DNA of 64,000 bases from Taenia hydatigena (lineage: Eukaryota; Platyhelminthes; Cestoda; Cyclophyllidea; Taeniidae). The stretch's first letter is position 1. The number at the start of each line of letters is the position of its first letter. Where the stretch lies: assembly GCA_036345935.2 (NCBI GenBank), contig JADWOT020000001.1:18805761-18869760 (forward strand), given 5' to 3'. The translations under genes were made by a program, and so were the position numbers. The notes under the pieces are model-generated. The model had not been told where the DNA came from. It searched no databases and saw nothing but the letters and a program-made list of their open reading frames with translations. Of this stretch, positions 21,850-36,269 are shown one piece after another.

Positions 21850-24800
21850 ATAAACAATTCCCAATTATTTAATAGGCTGTTGACTATAAAGTGTTTGGCA
21901 AAAAACTGCTTTAGATAAGGTTCCGTTTAAATAATTCTGTACCGAGGTTAAAGGGCATGGCGCCACTGCACATTGCACATGTGTTCAAAGTATGACAAGT
22001 TCTTAAAGTGATAGAGCTGCCAGTTGAGAATGTAAGGCCTTCTGCAAGGCGGCTGTTTGTACGCACCTTGAACTCACTCATCTTTGATAAGCTGTTCTCA
22101 CGAAAGAACTGACTAAAGTTCCAGTTGCTTAAAGCATATTCTTCAAAGTGACTTCAAACATTTCAAGTAAAACAAACTACGGTGAGAATTTTCGGCTGAG
22201 ATTCAAAACAAAATTGACTGAAGTTCATTTGTGAGTGCCACAATATTTCTCACAAAGTAAAATAAAATGAAATTACAGATGAAAATCCTGCAACGAGTGA
22301 GCTATGCATTATCAACCGATAGAGCAAAGTCTTCCATGCGACTGTTTAAGGGAGTGAATTATCACTTGTTTATAGACGCTTTGATGGTTACATTCTGAAC
22401 CATGAACGGGTGCTTTGTCTTCAGCTATGTCAACTGCCCATTGAAATGGTTTATCCTGTGGTCTGTGGTTGGTTCAACCATCTTTATATTTTCCGATGGT
22501 GGTAGGCAATGGGTTTCGACTCACATAAATTGAATGACGCTGGCAGAGCTTGATTGCAAAGTAGTGTTTGTGCAAATATATTTTGGTTATGATGCAATTT
22601 TGCTGCAATGCATCGCGCTCTAATTTCCATTGGAAGGCCATGCTTATTTGATAATGATGCCCTTTGTTAGTGTCGTTTTAACCGAGGCATGCCGGACAGA
22701 TCTACGCGTGTTTAGAGAACGCTTCATCGTCAGAGGAGTTGATGGCAACTCCGCAACGAGTTTCATTTGCACAGACTGCCTCTGTCCCAAAAGATCCAAG
22801 CATGCAAATGTTTTATAACAATGACCTTAGAGCTCATTCAAGAGGAGCCTTTAACGTGGCATCTCACCACTGATTCAGTGAGACAAACAATTTTTTTCGT
22901 TAAAATAAATTGTCGAACCGGCAAATAGGCGAATAAACTAAGCCATCAAAGAGTGTGATTTTGTTTTGGCAAAACTGCCTGTAATGACAGCAATGGACTT
23001 AGAAACTGATGACATTATCATGCTCAAAAACGCTCAACCTTGAATAGGTTACATCGGAGCATACTGATCCTTTGACATAGATCCAGTTTTTTGCGATTTT
23101 TATCTGCACTACACATTGGCACATCAGGATTGTGCGTTTCTCCTTATTATATACCCTTGCGTTAAAGTATTAAATAGTTAAGTTTGACAAAACATGCAAT
23201 CAATTCATTCGTTTACTAAATGAACTTTTAAAAACTTTCATGGATCTCTGATACACTTGTTGAAGTCACACCGAAATCACAAAAGCAATCCACGCAGTGA
23301 TAAAATAGCACGTATTAAAGATTTCACCCAATAGACAAAGTTCCACGAATTAATAACACATCGTGCAACCAAATGGCCTTTTATTACCTTGTCTTAGGCA
23401 TCTGATCTTCGTTTTGGCTTTCACCACTGCAATCGCAAAATTGTGGCCTAGTTAAGGCTTATCATGGAATGCTCACCGAGCATCGTTCCGATAGGGGTAG
23501 CGTTGTACTTTAAGTGTTGAAGTGTGGCGTGCACTAGTGCATTGGCGAAGGGAAACGGAAAAGTGGGCTATCAGGCTTTAGCATATTTTCAGTTGGCGCT
23601 TCCTCGGTAAGTGGGCTGCTATTGCTTGCTGCAAAACTTAGCATCGCCTAGCTTCATGTTTTTCCTGAGAAAATGTTTGACGTACAGAAGTTTTTGCAAG
23701 GCAGCTGACGCACCTGAGTGGTCATGCCTCTGAGCGAAAACGTAATGATGAGGTACTCTGTAGCATGTATTTCTATGAAGTACTGAAGTTGCACATAAAA
23801 TGCTTCAGTCTATCTAAATGTCAAAGCGAATTTCTTTAGTGGAAAAAAGGAGCAACTGTCGCATAGAATATCGCCTAATGATTTCACATAAACTTAGGCC
23901 TAATACGTTTCGGACATTTTGTGAAGGAAAGCAGTAAAACGATTTCGGGACTGTCTATCAGCTTGCACATCTCCCTTATAGACGATTGCAGTGATCAAAG
24001 AGGCTTTGAAGCTGGCATTCGTTAGAACGCCACGAAATAGCACGGGTGAGACAGAAGGCTGCATAAACATGACTGATAAGTATTATAATGTGGTAGACCC
24101 TAGGAATATGGAAGCTGTTAGTGCGTACAAACGTGGTTGCTAGAGGAAAGAGACTGGACTCGTCGTGGAAGGATGTTATTGCGAAATAACGATCCAATCG
24201 TGCACGATGTGTTATCACCCAAATTGCATAACTAAGTACATGGCAATAAAAATGAGGTCTGTTATTGAGAAACGAAGTTTTACAAGCAGATATAGGTCGA
24301 GGGTGTCTAAGTAATTTATAGCAAATACAGCATTAGTAAAACTGCTTGGTCATGATCTGCATAACCTAATGTATTGCCGAGGGATTTGCGAAATCAAAAG
24401 TGCCTAAAGAAGGGTATGATCAGCACTTAACTATTGACCTTTAACGTGGATTCTCCATTGTGAGTTTCATCGTGCTGGCGTTTTCAGAAAAAGGAAAAAG
24501 ATTATAACTTTAGAAATTAAGAAATTAATGCTTCTCGAGCAAATGCCAATGCGTAATTTTGCATTTATAATGGGGCGATTTTTACCATTTATCCATACTC
24601 TTCATTCTGAACGGCAATTTATTCTTCCGGCCTAGCCATGCACTCAAAAATCTTTGATTTAACAATTTGCTTACTTTTTAGCGCAGTCTATCAGCAAATG
24701 ATTACCACTGAAATGCATTTTAGCCTACAAAGAGTCGGGACGACAGTAAGGCTGGGATGCCTCACGCGCTTAGCCATTTCCATTTCCCATAGTTGAATTC

Positions 24801-27800
24801 AATGCACTCACACATCACACGTGCTAGCAAGCTCTGACCCAAAAACACCCTCAACACACAATGAAGCAAAATGAAAATTCGAACCACAACCAAGAGTATG
24901 TTAGAAGTCTGTGATTATCATACACGTATTCATCACTGTGGCTGAAGCTTCATAACGACTGAAATTTTTCGTTTCTGATTTATGGATTTAATAAATTTAA
25001 ACGCGATCAAATGTAAGCTTGGTCGGCAAAATGGAGCCATTTATTCATCCTCCAAGCACATTCTGCATTCAAGCTTGAGCACTGCAAGATCTTTCCTTTA
25101 TCACTAAATGAAACGAACGACGTGAAGATGCATACGTTTGAGCCAGTATTTGCTAGATAGCTATGAGGTGGCTCGAGAACGGAAAAATATACACTACACA
25201 GCTCAACTCTTACTCAACCTTATATACTTAGCTCTAAATGCCATTGATCACCACTTAAAACTAGCGAAAGTGGGATTGTGTTTGCCGACTTTTGCACTGC
25301 TCAGCTATGCATGAAAAGTTGATTCGAAGTACCATCGATTGCGAGTCCAGTTGTATGCTGGCGTTGACTGAATTGCACTAAGGAACATGCAAGCTGAGTG
25401 AGTTCAGAAAGCGCTTGTTTTTAGCTCTAGGAAAGTCTGACTTCCTTCAAACTTTAAAGAACGAAAAGCACGTATTTTTATAGTGCCTACCCTCACAGCA
25501 TGAGTGGTTGCTAAGGGTAATAATGCAAAAAATCCGACTGGAGTGACGGATCGGCAATACCAGTCATTTGAATAAGCTCAATCATGCGAAGTGTTTGCGC
25601 ATTGCTGCGCCTTCTTGAAGCAGGTGTTGTACACACTTGCCTTTTAGTAACAAAGTGCAATTGCAAATTTGAGCAGAATAGTTGGCGAAATCCCACGATA
25701 GGGTGAAAATCATACCTGGTTAAGTGATCACTCAGCGACGGGTAGATTGACTAGTCGAGCAGGTGAGTCGATGAATGCGTAGGTGGCTGAATACGTCAAC
25801 GTGTGTTGGCCATCCTACTGGAATGATAGGATGTACAAAGAAGTCGGAGTCAATGAGTGGGCCTTACCAAACCAGTTTTGCTCTCTCTTATCAAAAGTTC
25901 TGCTGAGGTGAACTTAATGAGGCAGCAAGGTCAAGATACAATGCTCTGTTTCCGAAAACAGCCTATAGGATGAATCACCAACACTCATATGTGCAGTAAC
26001 CGAATCTAATCACGAAATAACATCATATAATAAGTCCAAGTAAAAGAAGTAACACAAGCTTTTGTATGGCATCACAAAGGATGCTGTTTAAAAAGTGATC
26101 CTTCCAACATGCATGAACCCTACAGTAAGGAATGCAAGAGGGGTTAACGCCTCCAACCCTTTCGTCCTTAGTGCCCACTTCGCTAAAGTCTGCCATCACG
26201 AAGGTGTCGATGATTTTGCGGCAAAATTGATTTATAACGTTGAATGCATCAACACCTCTATGCCTTTGTGCTTAAAAGGCAACAACCAGCCCAACTGATT
26301 TTTAGTCAATAATGGTGTTGCTAGTTGTCCGAATCAGCGAAGTTCATCTCTTGCAGCCTTTGTAGTCTTTCAGCACTGTCCACTCTATACATGCATTAAT
26401 GCGGGGTATTATTTCCTTTCGCCAAAGCTCTTGCTTTAGGTTTCTTTTTCATTTTGTACTCTTAATGAGTAAGTGCCCAGTAATTTTATGGCGTAAGTGC
26501 ACAATCATGGTAATTGCCTCCTATCGGTAACAACTTGTGCGCAATAGAAGTCAGACAACGGGAACAGGACTGCTGCTGCATTATTTGAATGCAGTATTGT
26601 TCGCAGATAAAAGTACTAAGCGTGTGCGTCTTCGAAGATGATGCAGAAAAAACCACCCTCCTTTGAGTTAGCCAAGACTTCTATAAAGCAGGCGCCTAAA
26701 GCCAAACTGCGGTCTTTAAGTGCGGTCGCCTTGACATTTGCTAACTTGAAACACTAGTAATGTCCACCAAAATGCGACCGTTGCAGCTTTGATGATAGCG
26801 TTCAATCTAGGTCTAGTCTATTCTTCGTTAAATTTAATTACCAACTTTCATTGTTTGGAGCTAAGTCGAATATATTTCATTGCGTTGCCTTTGTTCTTTT
26901 ACCGCGACCTCCCCACATGAGTGCTAATGGATCAAATAGGTGACGCCTTTTAGTGGGACAAATCACGTTAAACCAAGAATGATACGATTAATCATTGATA
27001 ATTTTCGCAGTAGCGTCAAAACCGAGCCGAAAAAATGGTTTTTTCTTGTAGGACACATGTTTGGTGCTTGACGTCGTAAAGCGAGGATGATGCATGGCTT
27101 GTTGCTTCTTACGCAACTGTGGATACTCGTGACAGCCTTTCACATAAGTTAGTCTCTCCCTGATGCTCTTTTGGTGATACTGGATGCAGGAGTTTTGGTT
27201 CGCTGCTGTTGTCTTTAACGTCATGGCGAGCAGTCACCATCGGTGGCATACGTGGCACCCAACGTCCCATCATCACTGTCAAATTTTGCTAGCCTAGCGA
27301 TCTATCCGCCTACCCGGGGCTCGTCTTAAAGGTGCATCCATACCTGTTAAGTTTGCACAATGATTATCTTCCTACTTTCTGCCCATCTTTGTGCGTCTTT
27401 CTCAACGTTCACTCTGATCGCTCTCCTGCTTTGTGTGCAGCGATCACTACATGAGCAAGGCTGTACATTGACTTGTTTAGGTCAAACTTGTTTTCCTTCC
27501 TGCTTGAGCACTTTTAGCTCCTCATCCAAAGGAGTATATTACCTGTGACGATCCCTTTTTTTACTTGAATCAGGAAGGCGAATACCAGTGAGTAAAGAAG
27601 GGCTTACTGTGAATGATAATAATAGGGAATATTAACGCACCGAGTGAATAGAACTATAGACTAACCCTAACTTAGGGAGAGGTAGCAAGAGTTACGTCCG
27701 AGGAAGGGCTTGCTAAACGAACTTGTAGGCGGCGTTCGCCGATGCAGGAAACAAGCATAACCCTTCGCTATCCAAAAAGGCTATGCTGTTAACACACAAG

Positions 27801-30100
27801 TTTGCTTTAATTGTATAATCAAATGCAAATACACAACACCCATCACGAGACACCAAAATAAGGGGCCGAATTAAGGCAAAGCCTTTAGTCTTAAGTCGCA
27901 ATCTGCTCTCCAATACTCACGGGCTTGTTTGCGATTGTTCACGAATTCACTTAGTTAGCAGCCGCACTGACACGATGCACATCAAAACCACAGGATCTTA
28001 GAAAATAATGCAAACTGAATAAAGGGTTTGTGAGTGTTTATGCGGAAGGCTCTCATTGCCAAAGGAACACGCAAAAGGGTCAGCAGTGTTGGAGTGGCAA
28101 CTGAAAAATCTGCGTTATCAAAATGTAAGGAGGCGCAAATGTGCACGAACGGTTTCGGTGAAAACAAAATTTTGAGGTTAAGAAAAGGATGATACATCTG
28201 CTCGCACGCAAGCACCAGTTTCGTGAATTCAGAGTGGCGCGTTCCTTCTGATGACAAAAAAGTGCTAATACTTTCACAAAATCAATGTTGTCATAATTGG
28301 TGCCTTAACATGTATCGATGGGGTTCACAAATGTCAAGGACCAGTCCAATCACTACCACTAACAGCAGTAATGGGAGACAATGGCAGTGCATTGAAGAAA
28401 TAGTGTGTGTAATTATTGATAGAGCTAGTCGCATACCTGTACAAAAGACTTAAAGAACTGCTTCGTTGGAACGTTTAAAATGCTCGCGGGTCTGACGATG
28501 AGAGGCCGCATAATTAGTGCGATGCAAATTAAACTTTAGTGAGAAGAAGCGCAATCGTTTGCAGGTTTGGAAAACTGGCTGAGCTGAATATTGAGGCTAC
28601 TGTCCATGATTGATTTAGACCGCCATGAAATATTTCAGAAGTGCTGACTGGTGGTTCCACACCAAGGTTTTCCGAGTATTCGTAAAACAGACCGATTATC
28701 GATGTAAAAGTGAAGCTAGAGATTGCTTTAAAAGAAAAGCTTAGTGTACACCTCATGTATGTATTTGTTTTTTTCCTCATTGGAGCCCCAAATATTGGTT
28801 ATGCTGGAAAACTCCGTTTAAAATCACACGCATCCTCTTTATGCACTTAACAGTAGCAACCCTTTGCTGAAATCGCTTAAGTAGTAATTTTATTTGGATT
28901 GCGTTTCTAGCTCATTGCCATTATCATGCCACAGCGCTTGTGCACTTATGCCTGATTACGAGTGCCATCTCTTCTACAAAATGTTTTAATGCATCCGTCA
29001 CATTCAACATGGAGCGCATCGCTCCAGCGGTGCAAATAACCTCAAAATAACAGTGCGAAGGTGACTCGCGATTCAGCACAGTCATGACCTCAGTGCGTTG
29101 ATTCCCCTCTACATTTGAGTTGTAGCAAGCAAATTTTTACTGATTAATCGTTCGTATTTAAGACCACAGTTAAAATTCATGAAGTTGCTGCATATTCCAC
29201 ACATTACTAAAGTGTCCTGTTTTAAACCAAAGCCTTCCATGAGATCCATGTTAAAAGACATCTGTTATTTAATCTCTACGTTTATCTGAGGAAGTTGGAA
29301 TTCTGTAAGAAGCAAAATATCGTTCATTCAGTGGATTTCAATTCTTTGCAACAAAGCTTTTACCTAAGCATGACATAAATCATAGTTCTCGTCCGATGGG
29401 GAAGAAGGGCGCGCGCTGAAAGCCGTTTAAGGTCCTACCCGCTCATATCCCTTGCCCGTGCAAACTCTTTTGACTACGGCTTCGCTAATTCCTTTTATTT
29501 GCCTTCTTTTCACACCCACCTCTTCTTTACGTATATCTTGCACGAATTTTTATGTCCGCTTCTTTATTTCCCCCTTCTCCAAGTAGTAGCATTAGCGGTG
29601 TGGGGCTATTTCGGTAAATAGATGAACTTATTTTTATGAAAAGGTTATCGATGACAATGGAGTATCAAGCACTTTGCTGTGGAAAACTGTTGAAAGTGGG
29701 GTGGAAGAAGTCGTGTTGTGTGAGCTAATCATCTCTTTTCTGTAGTGTGCTATATGATTCATTTATTTAGACGTGTTTCCGGTAGTGGGTTTTCGAGCCG
29801 AACAAAAGCAAGGCGACAAAACACGTAGAGTTGTAGTGTTCTCTCTCCTTTTATTCGATAACATGATTATTTCCTTAGTTGGATTTTCGCGCATTTGACG
29901 TCAGCACTCGATTCTTCTTAATCCCTTATGACCCTATTCTTTTCAAGATAGACGAAGGTAGGAGGAGGATTATTGAATGGAAGCATTAATTAATATCAAC
30001 ATCAAGTTGATACTTCCCTCCGATTGCTGATTGTAGTGCAGTTGGGCTAAGGGTTTTGCTTTGAGATGAAGGCGGCAACAAGATTTCTCATTTTTACACC
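21850..30100. other. Long stretch with no gene or recognised repeat
   Basis: More than 8 kb of AT-rich DNA with no frame above 91 codons, no histone or ankyrin sequence and no visible tandem repeat. It may be intergenic or a long intron. A run of ten A residues at 30101-30110 marks its right edge. Confidence 0.5.
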
Positions 30101-30110
30101 AAAAAAAAAA

Positions 30111-30575
30111 CAGATTTTGTAGAGTTTTGTGGAAGTTAAGCGCGAATGTTGAGCCAGCGTTTGTTCTAAGTTCAGCATAGAGTCTACGTGATGTGATTTC
30201 TAGGCAGATGTCGATTCCTCCATGTTGGTTAACTTGCGAATGCTGATTTCTGGTTGGATTTTAGCTTTTATCCTTGACTTGATTTTTATGACTGCCCTTT
30301 GTCAGTATGAAATGTTATCATCTGCTCAGTTGCTTTCTTCACCTAATGTCTCTATACTCCATTACTTATTCACCTTTACTTCACTGTGACCCTACTTTTC
30401 GTAAAGACGAAAAATGCAATGCGCCAAAGGCAGTGATCGGCACCGCATTGTTGACCCTGCAATCCTCTACCACCTTGAGCTTCTTGCTGCAGCACTACCA
30501 TCGCGACCACGAATTCGGACATCACTGACGATCTGTCCATGAGGTTGTGGAGGCGTTCGCGTAGGCTCTGGAGAT
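30111..30575 (+). repeat. Repeat family E, copy 1
   Basis: Aligns over about 430 bases in the same orientation with 61420-61875. Shared blocks: ACGTGATGTGATTTCT, GCAGATGTCGATT, TATCATCTGCTCAGTTGCTT, TTCACTGTGACCCTACT and ACGATCT. It begins right after a run of ten A residues. Several frames look coding in parts, but indels and a TAG break each of them here. Confidence 0.7.
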
Positions 30576-33034
30576 GGCAGGGCCTGGTGAAAAAGTGGTT
30601 CTTGTTGCTTGTCGATGCTTTAGAGAAGGGAAAGAAAGGGCTTTGAGACTTGCTTTGTCTGAAATGTATGTGTCTCTTTCCCATAACATGGGAACACGGA
30701 CTTTTCTTGCTAATCGGTAGTCACTTTTATTTTAACATCTAAATATTTGTTTTCCTCCTTCGAGTCAGCTGAAAGCTACTGAAGATTCTTGCCAGCTGGC
30801 CATTATCTCGATGCAGGTTCAGGTTTTTCTTTGCCGATGTTGTGTCTTAGGATCTGTGAGGCATCTGAAAGATCAAAAATTAGTTAGCCTTATTGACTAA
30901 GAGTCTGAACTATCGAAACTGGTGTTTGATTGTCGAATATGGCTGATTGTATTGTACAACTTACTTGTGTTTAGGCAACCCAATCGGGTGAGTCAAATTG
31001 CCCGAATCTCTCATTTTTTCATTTGAACAATCTGAGTTGCACTGGTTCCGATTTTACACAGCGGTTATGATATAACCTACTGCCAAAAATTCGTCAACCT
31101 TATGCAAACCATCTATCGTTTGTGTGTTCAAAGTCAAACAATATTTTCTCGCTTATCGCCTTCACTTTTGCCGTTACCAAGTCGTAGGGCGCTTTGTAAT
31201 GCATCGGATGGTTGGAAGAGTTCGTACGGTTTCTGGTGTAACCCATTGCAGCACGTTGTAAAAATCACGTGCATCAGTATCGATGCGATGCTACCTGCTA
31301 TTCGATGCTTTGGTTTCTGCTACCTTTGGGTTGAAAGCGATGGGAATGTAATGCAGTTTTAGGGCTGAGGTAGAGGTCTGACCTTCTTCGAACATTTTTG
31401 TATAGCATTTGAATAGGTGTAGCAGGTAGCATCAAAGTGTACCGCTTGTAATTAACTGGCTTAAACGATTCGGTTTTTGTGACGATATGCCACCCGAAAG
31501 ACATCGCATTTGGAAGGACTCTCTTTTTTGAGTGACAAAGAATTACATATGGCTTTTGTCTGATCTCATTCGAGACTGATGTGTCAGCAGCGATGAGGCA
31601 ATTGGTTCACTCCTACGCTAGCATCGAATTCGCGGTCGTTGTGGAGGTTGGGCATACAACTGCCATTTATACGCCACACAGTAGGGTTGATAGACCATGC
31701 AATTGTTAGTCTTGCATCTTCACACTCGGGTAGGGTGGATGACTGGCCGAGTGACTGACTGGAAGAATAGCTTATGACGGGGAATGGCTTGTGCTGCAAC
31801 GCTTGCTAAGCGATCAAAAATTTCATCACTGTTTTCTCTCAAACCACCTACTCGCAGATCTGGAGTGCTCAAAAACCCATGCCTAAAAGACTATGCTTTG
31901 TTCGTGCTTGTGATGGGCTGCAGATGCTGTTGTCTACAATGAATCGTTCGCTTACACAGGCCGAACGTTGCTGATGTCCTCGATCTATCTGCTTGGGGGA
32001 ATTCGCTACAGGTAGGGGATGTTTGAGAGAAACTTCATGAAAATAGTAAGGTCAGTGAATCGGTCGAAGGACGGTGATACGCCTAGAAAGCAACACAATG
32101 CTTTACAATGTCAATTTTGCACGAAATCAAAACAACTTATGGAACTAAATTGCAGCGATGCAGTGCCGTACGATTTTGGAGCGATTCGATTTCGCTTGGT
32201 TGGCATGTAGGGCTAAAAATGATTCCTGAAGCGTTGAGAGACTTGTGTAATAAATGACGGAATGTGAGTTATGAAACTGTGCTGGTGTCTGCAGAAGTCA
32301 TTACCTCCCGCATTGTTGGACAAGAAAAAAGGGAAGCCCATTGAAATTAGTTTGAGCACATGCAAGCGATGAAGCTTAGATTGACAGGAAATGTAAAGTT
32401 TTGTCCCATAATGTGCATTCTGTGCCTATTCAATCTACATGATAAGAACTGTGTAACAAATCAACAGGGCAAATAATTGGTGGTGTGGATTCACAAATGC
32501 CAAAGGCAACCAAGAAAAGGGGATACAAGTGAAAATGTATTTTGCAATAACGAAAACTGCCATGGATATGGTCGATTGGAATGTGTTAAAACAGTTGAGC
32601 ACTCGACAGTTAACATAATCCGAGTGCGTGAGAAAATGAATCGTTCATTCTTAGTGCATTATCGCAGTCTACGCACGTCCACAGTTCATGCTGCATTAAC
32701 TCAGGATAGTCAGCCTCAACGTACACTGGAGTGTAATTTTGCACCCAATTTGCCGCCTGCAGTGAAGTCCATCTGTTCACTGTTCGGTTGCGCTTACATT
32801 TAATCACCTACCAGCAATAGGTGGTCAAAGAAATATGAATTAATACATCAATCAACTGCCAGGTCTCGCGATTGCAACGCAGCACTTTCCATTCTTTAGA
32901 AACGGAGGAAAAATTAAAAGACCTCGTTCTTTCGTTAAAAAAGAAGAGTATCAAACCCTGCAAATGTTGTGATGTAGTAGTAGAGTTACATAAGAATATG
33001 CGAGGTGGGGTGCAAAATATAGCCATGCTACGAT
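30576..33034. other. No gene seen
   Basis: Short frames only. A 13-base inverted pair (GATGCTACCTGCT near 31287 and AGCAGGTAGCATC near 31421) is the only structure noticed. Confidence 0.45.
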
Positions 33035-33495
33035 AAAAACTCATGTTCTCACACAGAATATTAATAAGACAACTGCCGAGTTCTGTGATGATGAATGCAA
33101 TTTACCTCCTTTCTGCCTCGTGGCTTTCGCTGCGAATCATAGTAATCTTTTTCATATATAGACACGTGAGCTGCAGTATCATTGGCTAGTTATTAATAGA
33201 CCAATTAAAATTTAGGAATGGTGGAGTTTAGTATCCGGGATGCACGCACACTGTGTAAGATTCTTCGTAATGATTCCAGTCACGTCAGCTTGCCTACTCA
33301 TGACTTTTTGAAATTCGATGACAGTTCATCCAGTCGACCTAAGAACTGATCAGTTAAAGTCAGTGGAGATGAACGATGAAGAAGTATTTTTGTGTCTAGC
33401 CAGTGGTAACTGCAGACGAATACGTTCCTGTTCCACTGTCGTGTATTCTTCGCCAGTGTTTAGCAGTAGTTGCAAGTCGCCTATATGAGTTTGTG
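33035..33495 (-). repeat. Repeat family B, copy 1 (inverted relative to copy 2)
   Basis: Reverse-complement match to 42490-42985. Blocks: GTATCATTGGCT, CGTCAGCTTGCCTACTCATGAC, CTGCAGACGAATACG and AGTAGTTGCAAGTCGC. The minus-strand frame reads VEQERIRLQLPLARHKNTSS, related to MEQERFRLQLLSTKHRTNLP in copy 2, but here it hits TGA after TDFN. Confidence 0.75.
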
Positions 33496-35144
33496 ATCGA
33501 ATGCAGATCAGAGTACACGAACAGAACCAACTCTGCACCTCTCCTTATCTTATTTACTATCGTTATAATTCCGCATACGTTTCTTTAAGAAGTGTGGCTT
33601 CACACCAGCGTAGTTTCAGCTCTATAAAATCGACGCTGCTAGGAAGGGTGGTAGACCAAGTATTTAAGATAATGAAGATAACAAACGCTGTTCCAATGCA
33701 AATACCATGGCTCCATGAAGGAAGTAGTCAGTGTCATCATATCTACAATTCATTTAGTAAAGAAATAAAGAGGGCTTGACAAATGATCTGTAATTTACCC
33801 ATTGTTCGTGACGAAAGCATCTTTGGTTCCACCAAACACAAGTAGGTGAATGTCTTAACCCGTTCATTCCATCCATTTTTAATTTTGACCAACTGTCGCT
33901 TCAAAAATATTTCAACTCTATGTTTCTGCTTAGATATTTTAAATTTAATGCCTCGAACATTGTATATTAAATCTGATTCTACTATCCAACCTGTTGTGAT
34001 GACCCCACACCCGCCCTAATATCCTAAATATTTGTGGCATCTTGATGGTGTAAAGCAAGCAAAGGAGACGTAAAGGAATGTAATAGTGCCTCATTTTTGC
34101 CGTTGCTGCCTTTAGGAATGCAGGCCTTCATACAGTATGCAGTAATCGAGGTCTACTCTTTCCTGCTTTATTCAGAAATGCAACCAGGACGATCATACTA
34201 GCAACGTGATGGTCGAATGCACCACGTGAAAGAAGCATTTATTCGCTCCAATGATTTCCAGTCTAATTAGTCTTATCTGCCGTTGCCATGACCGCAATGA
34301 TGAAAGATTCACCAGAATCTGGTTTCAGCAAAATTAGTGAATTTCTAATTCCTCGAAACGATGGAGATGAGAATTATATCATAAACAAGGGAATTCATTG
34401 ACATGAGATGCAAAAACACGTCAAATATGAAATAATCCAATTAAGCGTTTATTTGCACTCACCTTCTCAACAAATGCTCAATCCGATGGAGCAGCTGGAA
34501 TAGCACTGTGGTTTATGAACGGCACCTCGAAATCACCTCCATTGAAGTGAAGGCGAAACCGTTTTATGTGTGCATGATAAGAATTCTATAAGTCAAGTAA
34601 TTAGTGGCTGAACATTAGCACTTCACATATGTGTAGATGCTACAAAGATTATAACTTCTAAATTCCACCAAAGCATGCCTTGTGCGCAGTTGCAATGCGA
34701 CGCATGCACAAAAATGTTAGGAGGAAGCACAAAGTCGCACCGTGTGTTGATACCAACACTCAAATACGTACACATGTACAACGATTGTGGATTAAAATGC
34801 AAAAAATTCTTTTTCATAATGCTTTGCGCGATTTCATACAAATTGAAACCCAAGCTTTTAACATGTCCGCTCCTTTAAGTCACAATAATTTACAAGTCTG
34901 CACAAATGTATTTGGCTCATTATCTCTACAAGCGTTGCCTCTATGTTGGTAATAACAAAAACTCACTGGGATCCCTGAAAACCCAACACAATGCACACAT
35001 TACTACGTCGTATTTCCAGATGATAACACATGATTGGTGCGTCATAATGGCCACATACAGTGAGAATTCGGCAAAGGTCACTGCAGCTAGCTTCGCCCTT
35101 AGCACTACCCATAACTGTTTTGTACTAAAGAACTCCTAATCAGT
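33496..35144. other. No gene seen
   Basis: AT-rich sequence between repeats B and A. Overlapping frames of 62-92 codons without recognisable motifs. Confidence 0.45.
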
Positions 35145-35470
35145 TTAAGCCTGCCTCAAAAACACTCGTCATGCACTGCAGCGATGAGGCAATCCTTAAG
35201 CCAAGGCGACAAATCAACCCTTCATCGTGACTGAAGGTGTTATGACTATAAAATGAGAACGGCAGTGAGCCACTCTTCCAAGTGCAATCTTAAAATGTAA
35301 GACGAATTTGGGAGCAGAACATGAGTTCCGTTTATGTTCTGTTGGAGCAGAACATGGGTTGATGCAATCATCCATTTAATATTATTGCTCGTATTGACTT
35401 GGGCAAGCTGGAAGGCGTAACAAGACATAGGCAATCACAGTGACCCATGACGACGGGTCGCAAAATGTGC
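35145..35470. repeat. Repeat family A, copy 1
   Basis: Same-orientation match to 41895-42490: GATGAGGCAATCCTTAAGCC, TCATCGTGACTGAAGGTGTT, ATGACTAT, GTTGGAGCAGAACATG and GACCCATGACGACGGGT. Compared with copy 2 it lacks about 295 bases and instead has a short internal duplication of GAGCAGAACATG. Confidence 0.75.
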
Positions 35471-36269
35471 TAGCACTGAGTTGTCTGTGTAAAATAATTC
35501 GAATCCCTATACCCAAACAAGTTTGTGCGCATCCGTAAAAAGTGGCCAAATGCTTCAAAGGTATAAGTCAACCCGTTTTGAATAAATTAACGGAAGTAAA
35601 CCAAAATCAACTCAGCAAAAACCAGTTGGGTGCGATCAAGGAGAAATTGAGGTTGCACGCTTTGACTTAAACGAAAGTCTCTCATTTTGGTAGCTTCAGC
35701 AAAAAGCTGTGCATGGGCCGATGTCACCATCAACATGACTAGTGCTTAAGTGCTTAAGTGTCGCCCCTGCCATACGTTCCTTTACACTATTAGAACCAAC
35801 TCAGATCCGTCCCTTTTTTTGGAAATCGGTATTCCTTTAGCAAAGTGCACCATGGATGACATGGATTACGTGCTCTTTCTACGAATGTTGCTTGAAGCGA
35901 AATAAACAATTGAATGTGACTCGTAGATAGCACTAAGCACTTAATGGCGTGGCATAAATGGAACTGAGGTCAGTTGGATGACAAATAGCAAGATCCTAAG
36001 GCTGTTTTAATAAGTAACTGTTCCAATATTTAATGACATATCCCAGGGTCTATGAGCTGATTTGTTTTGCACAAAAAGAACTTTATATTTGCTGCATTCC
36101 CTAAAATTTCCTTACCTAATACTGCTCCTTTTCTTCGCTTAGTCTTTTCGAAGCGCCACAAATCTTGTTCCTGGCTTTATCATCAGGCAGTCATTTGGAA
36201 GTTTGAAAAGAAAACTGAGTGCAGATGCAAAAGAGAAATTGGTATCGACCCAACTTTTAATTGATCTGA

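Noticed and set aside
31287..31433. 13-base inverted pair GATGCTACCTGCT / AGCAGGTAGCATC
   Set aside because: Short arms about 120 bases apart without flanking similarity; likely chance or a minor structure.
8990..32520. Shared TTCACAAATG(T/C)CA words near 9050, 28327 and 32490
   Set aside because: The similarity stops after about a dozen bases on each side; probably coincidence.
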